From assembly GCF_019492055.1 (NCBI RefSeq), contig NZ_JAICBX010000002.1, positions 1,364,001 through 1,428,000 of the forward strand: a DNA stretch of 64,000 nt, written 5' to 3'. Numbering within the stretch: position 1 is the first letter of the stretch; the number at the start of each line of letters is the position of its first letter. The notes under the pieces were generated by a model that made no database searches, was not told the DNA's origin, and saw only the letters and a list, made by a program, of their open reading frames with translations. The translations under genes were made by a program, and so were the position numbers. Below, piece after piece: positions 7,802-16,615 of the stretch. This DNA comes from Flavimaribacter sediminis (lineage in GTDB: Bacteria > Pseudomonadota > Alphaproteobacteria > Rhizobiales > Rhizobiaceae).

Positions 7802-8842
7802 TCAAAGATGCGATTGCATGTGCGAAGACGCCGCGCGCGAACGCTTGAGAATCCGGTCGAGCGCGATCGCGCCAAGGATCACGCAGCCCGTAACAAAGCG
7901 CGCATAATTGGTGTCGATACCGAAGAACACGATGCCGCTGTCGATCACGGTGATGATCAGAACGCCGAGAAATGCGCCAAGGACGGTGCCCGATCCGCCC
8001 GCCAACGACGTGCCGCCGATAATCACGGCGGCGATGACCAGCAATTCCTTCTGCTCGCCCATGGCCGGATCGACGGCGCGGAAATAGGCAAGCGCCATCG
8101 ATGCCGATATCGCGCAGAGCAGACCCGTCAAAGAAGTGGCGAGGATACGGGTCAGACCAACCCTGATTCCAATGAACTCGGCGGCGTTGCGGTTGGAGCC
8201 AACGGCACGAACCGTAGCGCCGAAACGCGTTCGGAAAAACAGGAAGTGCATGACGATACCCGTCGCCAGCAGCACCCAGGCGGGTGAGGGCAACCCCAGA
8301 AACTCCCCGCCGAATATTACGAAGAAAGCATGGTCTCTCGGCATTCCGAAGACCGGGCTGGCATCGGAAATGATGAGATTGAGGCCGAAGAAAACCGATA
8401 GCGAGCCGAGAGAGACGATGATGAGCGGGACGTCGAGCAACACCGCGACAAGGCCATTAAGCGCACCGAGAGCGGCGCCAATGGCGAAGGATAGCCCAAC
8501 CGCAATCCAGGGATCTATGCCGGCCTTGATCAGCAGCGCAGCAGAGGTGGCGCTGACCGCATAGATGCCGCCGACCGACAAGTCGATCTCCGTCATCGAA
8601 ACCAGATAGACCATGCCGAACGCCATGATGCCGACAAAGGCGCTTTGCCTCAGTAACGTCTTGATTGAACCGAGATCGAAAAACTCGGGATGCAGAATGC
8701 CGATTGCCAGGACCATTACGATCAGGGCAAACAGCAGACCGGCCTCGTCAAACCTTTTCAAACGAGAAGGCAGCAGGAAAGATCGCCGCCAACCGTCCTT
8801 GATGTCGGCTTGTTCCGATGTGGCCAACTGGGCGTTCTTCAT
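7802..8842 (-). CDS. CUT2-type ABC transporter permease
   Basis: A 346-residue BPD_transp_2 permease of the RbsC type with 8-10 hydrophobic segments. Diagnostic segments are FVGIMAFGMVYLVSMTEIDLSVGG (shown in part: TEIDLSVGGIYAVSA) and GGTSLAGGSGTVLGAFLG, the conserved family EAA-like loop. The start is at 8842 after AGGGA; a longer frame to 8995 has no ribosome site. It is the first gene of the leftward permease, binding protein, ATPase, SDR operon. Its promoter should lie in 8843-9180. Confidence 0.9.
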   Translation of the reverse strand: MKNAQLATSEQADIKDGWRRSFLLPSRLKRFDEAGLLFALIVMVLAIGILHPEFFDLGSIKTLLRQSAFVGIMAFGMVYLVSMTEIDLSVGGIYAVSATSAALLIKAGIDPWIAVGLSFAIGAALGALNGLVAVLLDVPLIIVSLGSLSVFFGLNLIISDASPVFGMPRDHAFFVIFGGEFLGLPSPAWVLLATGIVMHFLFFRTRFGATVRAVGSNRNAAEFIGIRVGLTRILATSLTGLLCAISASMALAYFRAVDPAMGEQKELLVIAAVIIGGTSLAGGSGTVLGAFLGVLIITVIDSGIVFFGIDTNYARFVTGCVILGAIALDRILKRSRAASSHMQSHL

Positions 8843-9225
8843 TTTCACTATCCCTGACGGGTTCTCCCGCGCTTTTGCGAAGGTTTTCTTTCCTTGATCA
8901 GGACCCGGCTCGCGCGAACCGCCGTCGCCCGCGAGTGTTTGGCCAGTGAAGAAAGCAGCGTCGTCCGACGCTGGAAATGCTGTAGGCCTTGCCAATCCGG
9001 CGAGTTGCCCCCGTGATGGCCGCTGTTCTGCAAGCCAGCCGTCTCATGGCCTTCGTTTCCTCCGGTGCGGTACGCAACTCGACCGATCCCGTTCACAATG
9101 TCTTGTTAATCTAGGCCCTATCGTTTTTCAATAAGAAAAACGCTAATATGTATTTTGTCGATTATTTGTAGTTCTCGTAGCCGGCAGGGATCGCCGAGCC
9201 TGCGAAAAGGCATCCGCCCATCCGA
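8843..9225. promoter_or_regulatory. Upstream region of ABC-SDR operon with inverted repeat
   Basis: This 383-base region holds no recognisable gene. A perfect inverted repeat, CGTTTTTC (9122-9129), five-base spacer, GAAAAACG (9135-9142), lies in an AT-rich stretch about 280 bases upstream of the permease start. It could be an operator or a hairpin terminator for the decayed aldolase copy. No local LacI regulator is present. Confidence 0.35.
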
Positions 9226-9432
9226 TCAGATCGTCATTTCCGTATGGCGTGCGTGGCAGCCGCAAATCGACATGGCGGGCGATGAATGAATAGCCTTGGT
9301 TGAGATGACGTTTGACGTCGTCGGCGAATATCGCCGGAATGCCCCGTGCTCTGCCTGCGGCGTGGATCGTCCATCATGGCCTTGATCCAGGCCGCATGGT
9401 TGCTGCCGGTCAGGAATCCGCACAATCGCAAG
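9226..9432 (-). pseudogene. HpcH/HpaI aldolase remnant (C-terminal third, frameshifted)
   Basis: On the reverse strand pieces of three frames line up with the C-terminus of the intact aldolase at 12594-13349. One reads TIHAAGRARGI then FADDVKRHLNQGYSFIA then VDLRL, against TIRAAGKAPGI, SADDAKRYLDWGYLFVA and VDLRL in the intact protein. The last piece ARHTEMTI-stop matches ALYTEMTS-stop. Upstream GFLTGSNHAAWIKAMMDD matches the preceding region after a frameshift near 9366. At least two indels disable it. It follows the TRAP large permease on the same strand, so the operon once carried a second aldolase at its end. Confidence 0.75.
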
Positions 9433-9459
9433 ACATCACCGGTTTTCTGCCGAACCCGG

Positions 9460-10752
9460 TCAATGCATCGCGTTAGGAAGGAACAGCACCAGCCAGGGTG
9501 CGAGGCAAAGCAATAAGAGTCTGGTCACGTCGGCGAAGATAAATGGCAGGATCCCGCGATAGATCGTGGCGAGCGGTATTCCGGGAACGACGGATTTCAG
9601 AACAAAGACGTTCAGGCCAACCGGAGGGGAAATCAGTCCCACCTCGACCACGACGACCAGCAATATTCCGAACCAGATGAGGTCGAAACCCAGGCTGGCG
9701 ACGATGGGATAAACGATCGGAACAAAAAGCAGGACGAGCGAGAAGGCTTCGAGCGCGCATCCGAGCACCAGGAACGCCGCGCAGATGATGGCAATGACCA
9801 TCCAGGGAGCCATGCTGGTGCGGGCGATCAGGTCGAGCAAATCGCGCGGCAGGCCGGAGATGTTGATGAAGGTCGCAAAAATCTGGCTGCTGGCGACGAG
9901 CATCAGGAGTGCGGCGGTGGTGACCGCCGTCTTCACGAAAGTATCCACGACGATGGGCCAGGTAAGACTTCGCCGCACCAGCGCGAAAATCAGGGCGATG
10001 ATCGCGCCGGCGCCGGCAGCTTCAGTTGGTGTGAACAGACCCAGATAGATGCCGCCAATAATGGTCACGAACATGAGCACAAGGCCCCAGACACGCCCCA
10101 GTGCGCGCAAGCGCTCGCGCCAGGCCATCTTCTCTCCCGCCGGTCCCGCTGCCGGGTCGAACCAGGTTACCGCCACTACGGCGCCAACGTAAAACGCCAG
10201 TCCGATCAACCCTGGTACGATGCCGGCGATAAAAAGCTCGCCGATGTCGGTCTCGGTCAGATTGCCGTAGACCACGAGGATGATCGACGGCGGTATGAGG
10301 ATGCCCAGCGTGCCACCCGAGGCAATGGCGCCGGTGGCGAGTTCGCGACGATAGCCGCGCGCCTGCATCTCGGGCATGGCGATGGGCGCCATGGTGGCGA
10401 CTGTGGCGAGACTCGATCCCGAAATGGTGGAAAACCCGCCACAGGCGATGATCGTCGACATTGCCAGACCGCCGCGCCAGTGGCCGACAATGGCATAGGA
10501 GGCTGCGTAAAGCTCCGCCGCCAATCCCGATCTGGCGACGAAATGCGCCATCAGGAGAAACAGGGGCAGGATGGAGAAGGTGTAGTCGGTCATCGTGTCC
10601 ACAGTGGCGCGCGCAAGCTGGCCCACTGCCGGTTCGAATCCGATGAGCAGTGTCAACCCGGACAGACCTACAAAGGCCATCACGAAGGCGAGCGGAAAGC
10701 CGATGAGAACCAGCAGGATGAGGCATGCCAGCCCGAGAAGCGCTGCGATCAT
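9460..10752 (-). CDS. TRAP transporter large permease (DctM)
   Basis: A 430-residue integral membrane protein of the TRAP DctM family, with about 12 hydrophobic segments. Conserved family stretches include SISSGSSLATVATMAPIAMPEM-like sequence (here GFSTISGSSLATVATM) and GGTLGILIPPSIILVVYG, plus the C-terminal LISPPVGLNVFVLKSV. The ATG at 10752 overlaps the dctQ stop by four bases (ATGA), so the two are translationally coupled. It forms the sodium- or proton-driven importer with the DctQ protein and the DctP receptor upstream. The substrate is likely an organic acid, possibly an aromatic acid, from context. Confidence 0.92.
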   Translation of the reverse strand: MIAALLGLACLILLVLIGFPLAFVMAFVGLSGLTLLIGFEPAVGQLARATVDTMTDYTFSILPLFLLMAHFVARSGLAAELYAASYAIVGHWRGGLAMSTIIACGGFSTISGSSLATVATMAPIAMPEMQARGYRRELATGAIASGGTLGILIPPSIILVVYGNLTETDIGELFIAGIVPGLIGLAFYVGAVVAVTWFDPAAGPAGEKMAWRERLRALGRVWGLVLMFVTIIGGIYLGLFTPTEAAGAGAIIALIFALVRRSLTWPIVVDTFVKTAVTTAALLMLVASSQIFATFINISGLPRDLLDLIARTSMAPWMVIAIICAAFLVLGCALEAFSLVLLFVPIVYPIVASLGFDLIWFGILLVVVVEVGLISPPVGLNVFVLKSVVPGIPLATIYRGILPFIFADVTRLLLLCLAPWLVLFLPNAMH

Positions 10753-11294
10753 GAAGGGTGTTCCCGTGATGGGCGATCGAACATCCGCAACAGATGGGTA
10801 AGTGCGCTCAGCGCGCAGAGTGCGGAGGCGTAGAATGTGAGCGGGGCGAGCGGCAGCCGCAATACGCCGGCGGTTGTGCCATAGCCGGCGACCGTGATCC
10901 CCTCGATCCACAATCGCCAGGCCAGAGCGGCAAACAGCAAAGTGCCGACGATTTCGGAGGCAATCTCCAAGACGCGACGGCCCCGCCTGCCGAGATTTCC
11001 GGAAAGGAGATCGGCACGGATATGGGCGTTTCTGAGTGCGACGCTGGGCAAGGCTGCGAAGATCGCGATGCCCATTGCGAATTCGGTAAGTTCAATTGCG
11101 CCGGTGACGGGCATGGAAGCAATATGCCGCCCGACGATGTCGACACCGACCAGCAGCATCATCGCGGCGAGTGTTACCCCGGACAAGGTGAGCAGGCAGG
11201 CCTCCGCAATCCGGACAGGACGGCTGCGCTTCGGCGGGCGAAGCGTTCCCAGTCCTCCGGCTTGCGAGGCGGTTTCGAATTCATCCTGCTGCAC
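10749..11294 (-). CDS. TRAP transporter small permease (DctQ)
   Basis: About 181 residues with four hydrophobic segments (AEACLLTLSGVTLAAMMLL, ELTEFAMGIAIFAALPSVAL, a segment around TLLFAALAWRLW, and a C-terminal one) and the family motif RRGRRVLEIASEIV. I prefer a GTG start at 11294, one base beyond the dctP TAG and preceded by GGCGGGA; an in-frame ATG at 11348 would overlap dctP by 53 bases. It overlaps dctM by four bases. It completes the membrane part of the TRAP importer. Confidence 0.82.
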   Translation of the reverse strand: MQQDEFETASQAGGLGTLRPPKRSRPVRIAEACLLTLSGVTLAAMMLLVGVDIVGRHIASMPVTGAIELTEFAMGIAIFAALPSVALRNAHIRADLLSGNLGRRGRRVLEIASEIVGTLLFAALAWRLWIEGITVAGYGTTAGVLRLPLAPLTFYASALCALSALTHLLRMFDRPSREHPS

Positions 11295-11295
11295 G

Positions 11296-12348
11296 CTATC
11301 CCGCCATCTTGGCTTCCAGCTCGGCGGCGCGCTCGCGGAAGGCCGCAAGGGCGGCAGCGCCGTCCACGCCTTTTTCCTTGGCGACGGCGACCCAATTGTC
11401 CTCGACCGGCGCGACGGCCGACTTGATGCTTTCCAGAAAATCGCCTTCGGCGTCGGTCATGGTGATTCCCTGTTCCTCGAAGCGGCTCATCGCAATCGAA
11501 TCGCCCTTGTCCCAGATTTCACCCATGCGGATGGACAGCGCTTCACCGAGAAGCGGTTCGACTTTTGCCTGATTGCCTTCACCCATCGCATCCCAGTCGC
11601 GCTGTCCCATGAAGATGGCGAAGGAATTGTTGAACAGGCCATTGGGCACGCGGGTGTAGTGCGGCAGGAACTCCTCAAGCTTGAACTTCATCGGAGCGTC
11701 GACCGAGAACATTGCGCCATCGGCGGTGCCGCGCGACAGCAATTCGTACCATTGCGGCGCCGGCGCCTCAACGGAATCGACGCCGATGGCTGCCGCGATG
11801 TCGGCGCCAAGACCGCCGGGAACGATGACCCGTAGCCCCGAAAGGTCATCGAGCGAGGTGATCGGGCCCTTGTTTGTCCATAGCGCTCCCGGGCCATGGG
11901 TCGACAATGCCATGAGCTTGAAGCCTGAATGCTCATTCGCCTTGGCCAGGTAGTCCTGATGAACTTCCCAATAGGCCTGGGACATCGCGGTGGCTTTGTT
12001 GCCGAGGAACGGCAGTTCGGCGATCCCGGTCAGTGGAAACCGTCCCGGCGTATAGGAATGCGTGGTGAAACTTGTGCTGGCAAGGCCATCATGGACCATG
12101 TCGAACTGGCGCGGCGGAGGGGCCAGCGAGGCGGCGGCGAATTCCATCGTCACTTCGCCACCGGTCGCTTCGGCGATTTCCGCTGCGAGGGGCTGGAAAA
12201 GCCCCGTAACCATGGGATGCATTGAAGGCAGGAACGTGCTGAAGCGCAGGACGTGTGACTGCGCAAAGCCCTTGCTCGGCGACAAGACGATGAACGCTCC
12301 GCCTGCTGCTACGCCGCTAATGAAATTCCGCCTGGACAATTTAGTCAT
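11296..12348 (-). CDS. TRAP transporter periplasmic receptor (DctP)
   Basis: A 350-residue DctP-family binding protein. The N-terminus has a Tat-like signal (LSRRNFISGVAAGGAFIVL, cleavage near GFAQ), so it may be exported folded. The receptor core includes ITSLDDLSGLRVIVPGG and the ligand-binding region APAPQWYELLSRGTADGAMF, where TRAP receptors normally place a conserved Arg to bind a carboxylate. It leads the dctP-dctQ-dctM operon. Its promoter at 12389-12450 carries three copies of the ATCGAT motif that I link to the nearby GntR regulator, tying uptake to catabolism. Confidence 0.9.
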   Translation of the reverse strand: MTKLSRRNFISGVAAGGAFIVLSPSKGFAQSHVLRFSTFLPSMHPMVTGLFQPLAAEIAEATGGEVTMEFAAASLAPPPRQFDMVHDGLASTSFTTHSYTPGRFPLTGIAELPFLGNKATAMSQAYWEVHQDYLAKANEHSGFKLMALSTHGPGALWTNKGPITSLDDLSGLRVIVPGGLGADIAAAIGVDSVEAPAPQWYELLSRGTADGAMFSVDAPMKFKLEEFLPHYTRVPNGLFNNSFAIFMGQRDWDAMGEGNQAKVEPLLGEALSIRMGEIWDKGDSIAMSRFEEQGITMTDAEGDFLESIKSAVAPVEDNWVAVAKEKGVDGAAALAAFRERAAELEAKMAG

Positions 12349-12388
12349 GAGATCCTCCCGTCTGGATGCGCGCCCATTGGCTGCTCTA

Positions 12389-12450
12389 ATCGATAAAAGC
12401 CGTCATTATCCAAATTGTCAATTATTATCGATAATTACAATACCATCGAT
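12389..12450 (-). promoter_or_regulatory. Promoter of TRAP operon with three ATCGAT operator motifs
   Basis: On the reverse strand TTGACA (12416-12421) and TTTTAT (12393-12398) are separated by exactly 17 bases. The perfect palindrome ATTATCGATAAT (12424-12435) abuts the -35. Further ATCGAT cores are at 12445-12450 and at 12389-12394, the latter overlapping the -10. This is the densest cluster of the motif in the window. Binding by the GntR protein at 14262-14948 is inferred. Confidence 0.65.
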
Positions 12451-12593
12451 TTATTGTGTTGGTGTGGCGGCGCCGGGCTTCATCGAATGCGAGACGTTTG
12501 AAACGGCGCGGAACAGGAGAATGCGTGCTCGGCTGGTGCCTCAGGCTGGTTCAGGGCATTGCCCGCAAGTCTCGTCGGGGCCCGCAAGTCTCG

Positions 12594-13349
12594 TCAGGAC
12601 GTCATTTCCGTGTAGAGCGCATCGATGGATTGCACGAGCAATCGCAAATCGACATTGCAGGCGACGAACAAATAGCCCCAGTCGAGATATCTTTTGGCGT
12701 CGTCAGCGGATGTCGCCAGAATGCCGGGCGCCTTGCCTGCGGCGCGGATCGTGTTGGCGGCAAGACGGATCTGTTGCTGAACCTCGTTGGCGCCGGGCTG
12801 GCCGAGATGCCCCATTGAAGCGGATAGGTCCGATGGTCCAATGAAAACACCGTCGATGCCGTCGACCTCCGATATCTCGTCCAGTCGCGAAAGCGCTTCC
12901 AGAGTCTCCACTTGAACCAATGTGCAAATCTCGTCGCTCGCGTTGACGTGGTAGTTGCCGTCCCGGCCGTAGCGGCTGGCCCTTGTCGCGCCGGCGACCC
13001 CGCGTTTTCCTTTGGTCGGATAGCGCGCCGAGGCGACGGCGGCGCGCGCCTCCGCCGCATCCTGCACGAATGGCAGGAGCAGTGTCTGGGCGCCGATGTC
13101 GAGGGTGCGCTTGATCAGGACAGGATCGTTCCATGAAGGACGCACCACTGCGGTGGCCGATCCGTTTCCGGCTGCCTGCAGCAGCGGAAGAAGGCCGGCA
13201 ATTTCGACCGGTGAATGCTCTGCGTCGAACAGAACCCAGTCGAAGCCCGATTGCGCCAGCATTTCGGCGACAAGCGGGCTGCAAAGGGAGCTCCAGATGC
13301 CAAGCTGCGTTCTGCCTTCCCACAGCGCCGCCTTGAATTCGTTGTTCAA
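12594..13349 (-). CDS. hpaI: HpcH/HpaI-family aldolase (4-hydroxy-2-oxoacid aldolase type)
   Basis: A 251-residue class II pyruvate aldolase. Conserved stretches include GIWSSLCSPLVAEMLAQSGF, DWVLFDAEHSPVE with the catalytic His near residue 45, the Arg in TAVVRPSWND near 70, metal-site Glu in VQVETLEAL near 145 and Asp in GVFIGPSDLSASMG near 171. In the homoprotocatechuate pathway HpaI splits 4-hydroxy-2-oxoheptanedioate to pyruvate and succinate semialdehyde; here the exact side chain is unknown. A TTG start at 13349 follows GGGAGG. It lies 11 bases after the hydratase gene, the enzyme acting just before it. A decayed paralogue is at 9226-9432. Confidence 0.88.
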   Translation of the reverse strand: MNNEFKAALWEGRTQLGIWSSLCSPLVAEMLAQSGFDWVLFDAEHSPVEIAGLLPLLQAAGNGSATAVVRPSWNDPVLIKRTLDIGAQTLLLPFVQDAAEARAAVASARYPTKGKRGVAGATRASRYGRDGNYHVNASDEICTLVQVETLEALSRLDEISEVDGIDGVFIGPSDLSASMGHLGQPGANEVQQQIRLAANTIRAAGKAPGILATSADDAKRYLDWGYLFVACNVDLRLLVQSIDALYTEMTS

Positions 13350-13360
13350 AGCAACCTCCC

Positions 13361-14149
13361 TTAAACGAACTGTACGGCGACGCCTCCGAGCGGTCCGAAA
13401 TCGGCGTGCAGCGTGTCACCCTTGTTCGCCCAGACCGGCCGCGTGAAGCTTCCAGACAGCATCAAATGGCCCGGTTCAAGTTGTGTTCCGAACGGTCCCA
13501 GCTTGTTGGCAAGCCAGGCGATCGCCATTGCGGGGTGACCCAATACACCGGCGGCGAGGCCTGTCTCCTCGATCTCGGAATTTCGGTAGAAGATCGCTCC
13601 GACCCATCTCAGATCGACGTCCTCTGGACGGACCGGACGTCCGCCCAGGACAATCCCGGCGGCTGCGCCATTATCGGCCACCGTGTCGAAGATCTTGCGC
13701 GGCTCGGTAACGCGGGCATCGATGATCTCGATGGAGGGTACGACCCATTCGGTTGCACGCATCACGTCGATTAACCCGACGCCCGGTCCCTTGAGCGGTT
13801 CCTTGAGGATGAAGGTCAGTTCCGGCTCGACGCGAGGAACGCAGAAGCTTTCAAAGGGCACCTTCGCGCCATCGGACAAGACAAGGTCATCGAAAAGGTA
13901 GCCATAATCAGGCTCGTTGATCTTCGAACTCGCCTGCATGGCTTTCGAGGTCAGCCCGATCTTGTGACCGATAATCTTCTGGCCCTGTGTGACCTTCGCC
14001 TCCGCCACCGCCGACGAGATGGCGTAGCTGTCGGCAATCTCGATGTCGGGAAACATTTCCGAGGGGCGGACGCCCTGAACCTTGGTGCGGTGGCTTTCGA
14101 GTAGGGATTCGACGGCCTTGGCGCGTTGGCTTTCGCTGAGCAATACCAC
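13361..14149 (-). CDS. hpaH: 2-oxo-hept-3-ene-1,7-dioate / 2-keto-4-pentenoate hydratase family (HpaH/MhpD)
   Basis: A 262-residue FAH-fold hydratase. Typical family segments are KIIGHKIGLTSKAMQ (about 58-72), EPDYGYLFDDLVL, PRVEPELTFIL with metal-binding Glu residues (about 106-116), ATEWVVPSIEIIDAR (about 131-146) and DNGAAAGIVLGG. It adds water to a 2-oxo-alkenoate after meta-cleavage, giving the substrate of the aldolase encoded next. The start is either GTG at 14149 or TTG at 14143; the TTG has better spacing from GGGAGG. Its promoter (14180-14221) carries two candidate GntR operators. Confidence 0.87.
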   Translation of the reverse strand: MVLLSESQRAKAVESLLESHRTKVQGVRPSEMFPDIEIADSYAISSAVAEAKVTQGQKIIGHKIGLTSKAMQASSKINEPDYGYLFDDLVLSDGAKVPFESFCVPRVEPELTFILKEPLKGPGVGLIDVMRATEWVVPSIEIIDARVTEPRKIFDTVADNGAAAGIVLGGRPVRPEDVDLRWVGAIFYRNSEIEETGLAAGVLGHPAMAIAWLANKLGPFGTQLEPGHLMLSGSFTRPVWANKGDTLHADFGPLGGVAVQFV

Positions 14150-14179
14150 CTCCCGGCATGTTGTTCGTTAGAGATGGCC

Positions 14180-14221
14180 TATATAGTCGGCCAAAAAATC
14201 GATGGTCAACAAATTATCGAT
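14180..14221 (-). promoter_or_regulatory. Promoter of hydratase-aldolase unit with paired ATCGAT motifs
   Basis: On the reverse strand TTGACC (14204-14209) and TATATA (14180-14185) have an 18-base spacer. ATCGAT cores lie on both sides of the -35, at 14216-14221 within AATTATCGATATT and at 14198-14203. The centre-to-centre spacing of 18 bases would place two dimers close to the same face of the helix. Confidence 0.6.
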
Positions 14222-14261
14222 ATTTCTTACCGTTTTTCGTCAGGTGCGATGCCGACCTTCG

Positions 14262-14948
14262 TCATGTTGCCTCGGCGACCGGCATCTCGATGACGGCAAG
14301 GACGGCCCGCGTGGTCAGGTCGACATGTTCCTTGGACAATCTGACGGCCAATTCGGTGTTGCGTGCGAGCGTCGCGTCCATGATTGCCTGATGTTCCGCC
14401 TGCAAATTCCGCTTTGGATCCGGATTGGTGAGCGAGATGCGCCGGTAGCGCTCGTGCTGGAAATACAGAAGATTGCGCAGTCGTTTCAGCCATTCGGAAT
14501 CGCAGGCCGCCACCAGTGCTTCATGGAATTCACGGTTGCGGTCTTCCCATTCGTCGATGCTGGCCTCTGCATTCTGGCTCCGCCGGGCTTCAGCCTTGCT
14601 GAGATTGTAGAAGGCGGCGACGATTCCGGCCTCCCAGGCGTCGTCACCGAACCGGATTGCACGCGCCAGGGCATCGCTTTCGAGATCGCATCTTACCCGC
14701 GAGATATCACGCAATTCCTGGGCATCGATCGGTGCGACGCTGAATCCCCGCTGCGCCTCGAAGATCACCAGGAATTCCGATGACAATTTCGACAGTGCCT
14801 CGCGCAATGGGCTGGCTCCGATATCGTAGCTCTTGCTCATCTTGGTGATGCGCAAGCGCGATCCGGGTTCGAGTCTCCCGGACACGATGTCCCGCCGTAT
14901 CAAATGGAAGGCACGGTCGGATAGGGTGAAATGAGGATCGTCAGCCAT
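14262..14948 (-). CDS. GntR-family regulator, FCD effector domain
   Basis: A 228-residue regulator. The N-terminal winged helix (SDRAFHLIRRDIVSGRLEPG, then YDIGASPLREALSKLSSE) is GntR type, and the C-terminal half has the all-helical FCD pattern with RCDLESDALARAIR and the putative metal-binding His residues in NREFHEALVAACDS and AEHQAIMDATLARN. FCD proteins usually repress catabolic genes until an organic acid effector binds. The gene sits between the hydratase-aldolase unit and the divergent dehydrogenase operon. ATCGAT palindromes occur in its own upstream region and at four other promoters nearby, making it the best candidate for their regulator. Confidence 0.88.
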   Translation of the reverse strand: MADDPHFTLSDRAFHLIRRDIVSGRLEPGSRLRITKMSKSYDIGASPLREALSKLSSEFLVIFEAQRGFSVAPIDAQELRDISRVRCDLESDALARAIRFGDDAWEAGIVAAFYNLSKAEARRSQNAEASIDEWEDRNREFHEALVAACDSEWLKRLRNLLYFQHERYRRISLTNPDPKRNLQAEHQAIMDATLARNTELAVRLSKEHVDLTTRAVLAVIEMPVAEAT

Positions 14949-15043
14949 TCGCCTCCGCCTATTCAGAATTTATCAAAACTTCCATAGCACCGAGAAAATC
15001 CACTATCAACGACTCTCCAATTACCAACGCTAATTTTAAAAAC

Positions 15044-15085
15044 ATCGATAATATTGTTGACTGACGATTTTTGTGTCCCTAATTT
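15044..15085 (+). promoter_or_regulatory. Promoter of dehydrogenase-extradiol operon with ATCGAT motif
   Basis: TTGACT (15057-15062) and TAATTT (15080-15085) are separated by 17 bases, ending 31 bases before the dehydrogenase ATG. ATCGATAAT (15044-15052) lies immediately upstream of the -35. The same site is 96 bases upstream of the divergent GntR gene, so it could also serve autoregulation. Confidence 0.6.
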
Positions 15086-15115
15086 CCCGCCAACAGGTTT
15101 CCGGGAGGATCATTC

Positions 15116-16588
15116 ATGCACGGCGGTAGTCCCAGCCGGATTCGAAACGTTGTCGGTGGCGCCCACGTGGAGGGCGATCGACGTTTCTTCGAGGATATCA
15201 ATCCCGCCACTGGCAAGACGGTAGCCCTTGTCGAGGAAGCTACTCGCGACGATGTCGACAGGGCGGTGAATGCTGCGCGTGCAGCCCTCAAGGGGCCATG
15301 GGGAAAACTGACCCAGGACGAACGCGCCAAGGCGCTGCATCGCATCGCCGATGGCGTCGAAGCGCGGTTTGACGAATTCCTGAAAGCCGAAATCCTCGAT
15401 ACCGGCAAGCCGGTTTCGCTTGCATCGCATCTCGACATTCCGCGCGGCGCCGCCAATTTCCGCGCATTCGCCGAATTGCCGAAGCATCATGCAGGTGAGT
15501 TTTTTCCGATGCGGACGCCCGATGGTGGCGATGCGCTGAACTATTCCCTGCGCTCGCCGCGTGGCGTTATCGCCGTCATCTGCCCATGGAACCTGCCCCT
15601 GTTGCTGATGACGTGGAAGGTCGGACCGGCGCTGGCCTGCGGTAATACCGTGGTGGTCAAACCGTCTGAGGAAACCCCGGCGACGGCGACATTGCTTGCG
15701 GAAGTCATGCGCGATGCGGGTATACCGGACGGCGTCTATAACGTGGTCAACGGTTTAGGCCCCGATTCAGCCGGCCAGTTCCTGACCGAACATCCGGGCG
15801 TCGACGGCATCACCTTTACGGGCGAGACCCGTACCGGCGAAGCGATCATGGCCGCGGCGGCAAAAGGCGTGCGGCCGGTCTCGTTCGAACTGGGCGGCAA
15901 GAATGCCGGCATCGTCTTTGCCGATTGCGATATCGAAAAGGCACTCGACCAGTCGGTCCGTGCTGTTTTCGCCAATGCCGGCCAGGTTTGCCTGCAGACG
16001 GAACGTCTTTATGTCGAGCGTCCGATCTTCGATCAGTTCGTAGAGGGGCTGGCTGCGCGGGCCGCGAAGCAAAAGCCCGGTGATCCGTTCGACAAGGGCA
16101 CGACGTTTGGTCCGGTCATATCCGATGAACATCGCACGAAGATATTGGGGTATTACGACAAGGCGGCGGCGCAAGGCGCCAAGGTCGTCAGTGGTGGCGG
16201 CGTAATCGAAATGGAAGGCGACCTCGCCGACGGACACTGGATCGCGCCGACGATCTGGACCGGCCTCGACGACGATTCTGACATCGTGCGCGAGGAAATC
16301 TTCGGACCGTGTGTGCATATCGCACCCTTCGACAGCGAGGATGAAGCCATCGCGCGTACCAATGCCACGGAATACGGGCTGGCCTCGATGCTGTGGACAC
16401 AGGATCTGAGCCGCGCTCACCGCGTGGCAGCCCAACTGGAAGCCGGGATCACCTGGGTCAACAGCTGGTTCCTGCGCGATTTACGCACGGCGTTTGGCGG
16501 CATGAAGCATTCGGGAATTGGGCGCGAAGGTGGTATCCACGGACTGGAATTTTACACCGAGCTTCGCAATGTCTGCGTAAGAATATAG
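15116..16588 (+). CDS. 2-hydroxymuconic semialdehyde dehydrogenase-type aldehyde dehydrogenase
   Basis: A 490-residue NAD-dependent aldehyde dehydrogenase. Key sites are PWNLPLLLMTWKVGPALACG (about 161-180), the Lys of VVKPSEETP, the Glu in SFELGGKNAG near 262 and the catalytic Cys in GQVCLQTER near 297. The stretches IPRGAANFRAFAELPKHH, DALNYSLRSPRGV and the C-terminus GLEFYTELRNVCV match the XylG/DmpC group that oxidises 2-hydroxymuconic semialdehyde after catechol meta-cleavage. HpaE is the main alternative. The ATG follows GGGAGG. It heads a five-gene operon with two extradiol-fold proteins. Confidence 0.87.
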   Translation: MHGGSPSRIRNVVGGAHVEGDRRFFEDINPATGKTVALVEEATRDDVDRAVNAARAALKGPWGKLTQDERAKALHRIADGVEARFDEFLKAEILDTGKPVSLASHLDIPRGAANFRAFAELPKHHAGEFFPMRTPDGGDALNYSLRSPRGVIAVICPWNLPLLLMTWKVGPALACGNTVVVKPSEETPATATLLAEVMRDAGIPDGVYNVVNGLGPDSAGQFLTEHPGVDGITFTGETRTGEAIMAAAAKGVRPVSFELGGKNAGIVFADCDIEKALDQSVRAVFANAGQVCLQTERLYVERPIFDQFVEGLAARAAKQKPGDPFDKGTTFGPVISDEHRTKILGYYDKAAAQGAKVVSGGGVIEMEGDLADGHWIAPTIWTGLDDDSDIVREEIFGPCVHIAPFDSEDEAIARTNATEYGLASMLWTQDLSRAHRVAAQLEAGITWVNSWFLRDLRTAFGGMKHSGIGREGGIHGLEFYTELRNVCVRI

Positions 16589-16615
16589 CTACGAGCATTC
16601 TGGAGAATGTCAGGG

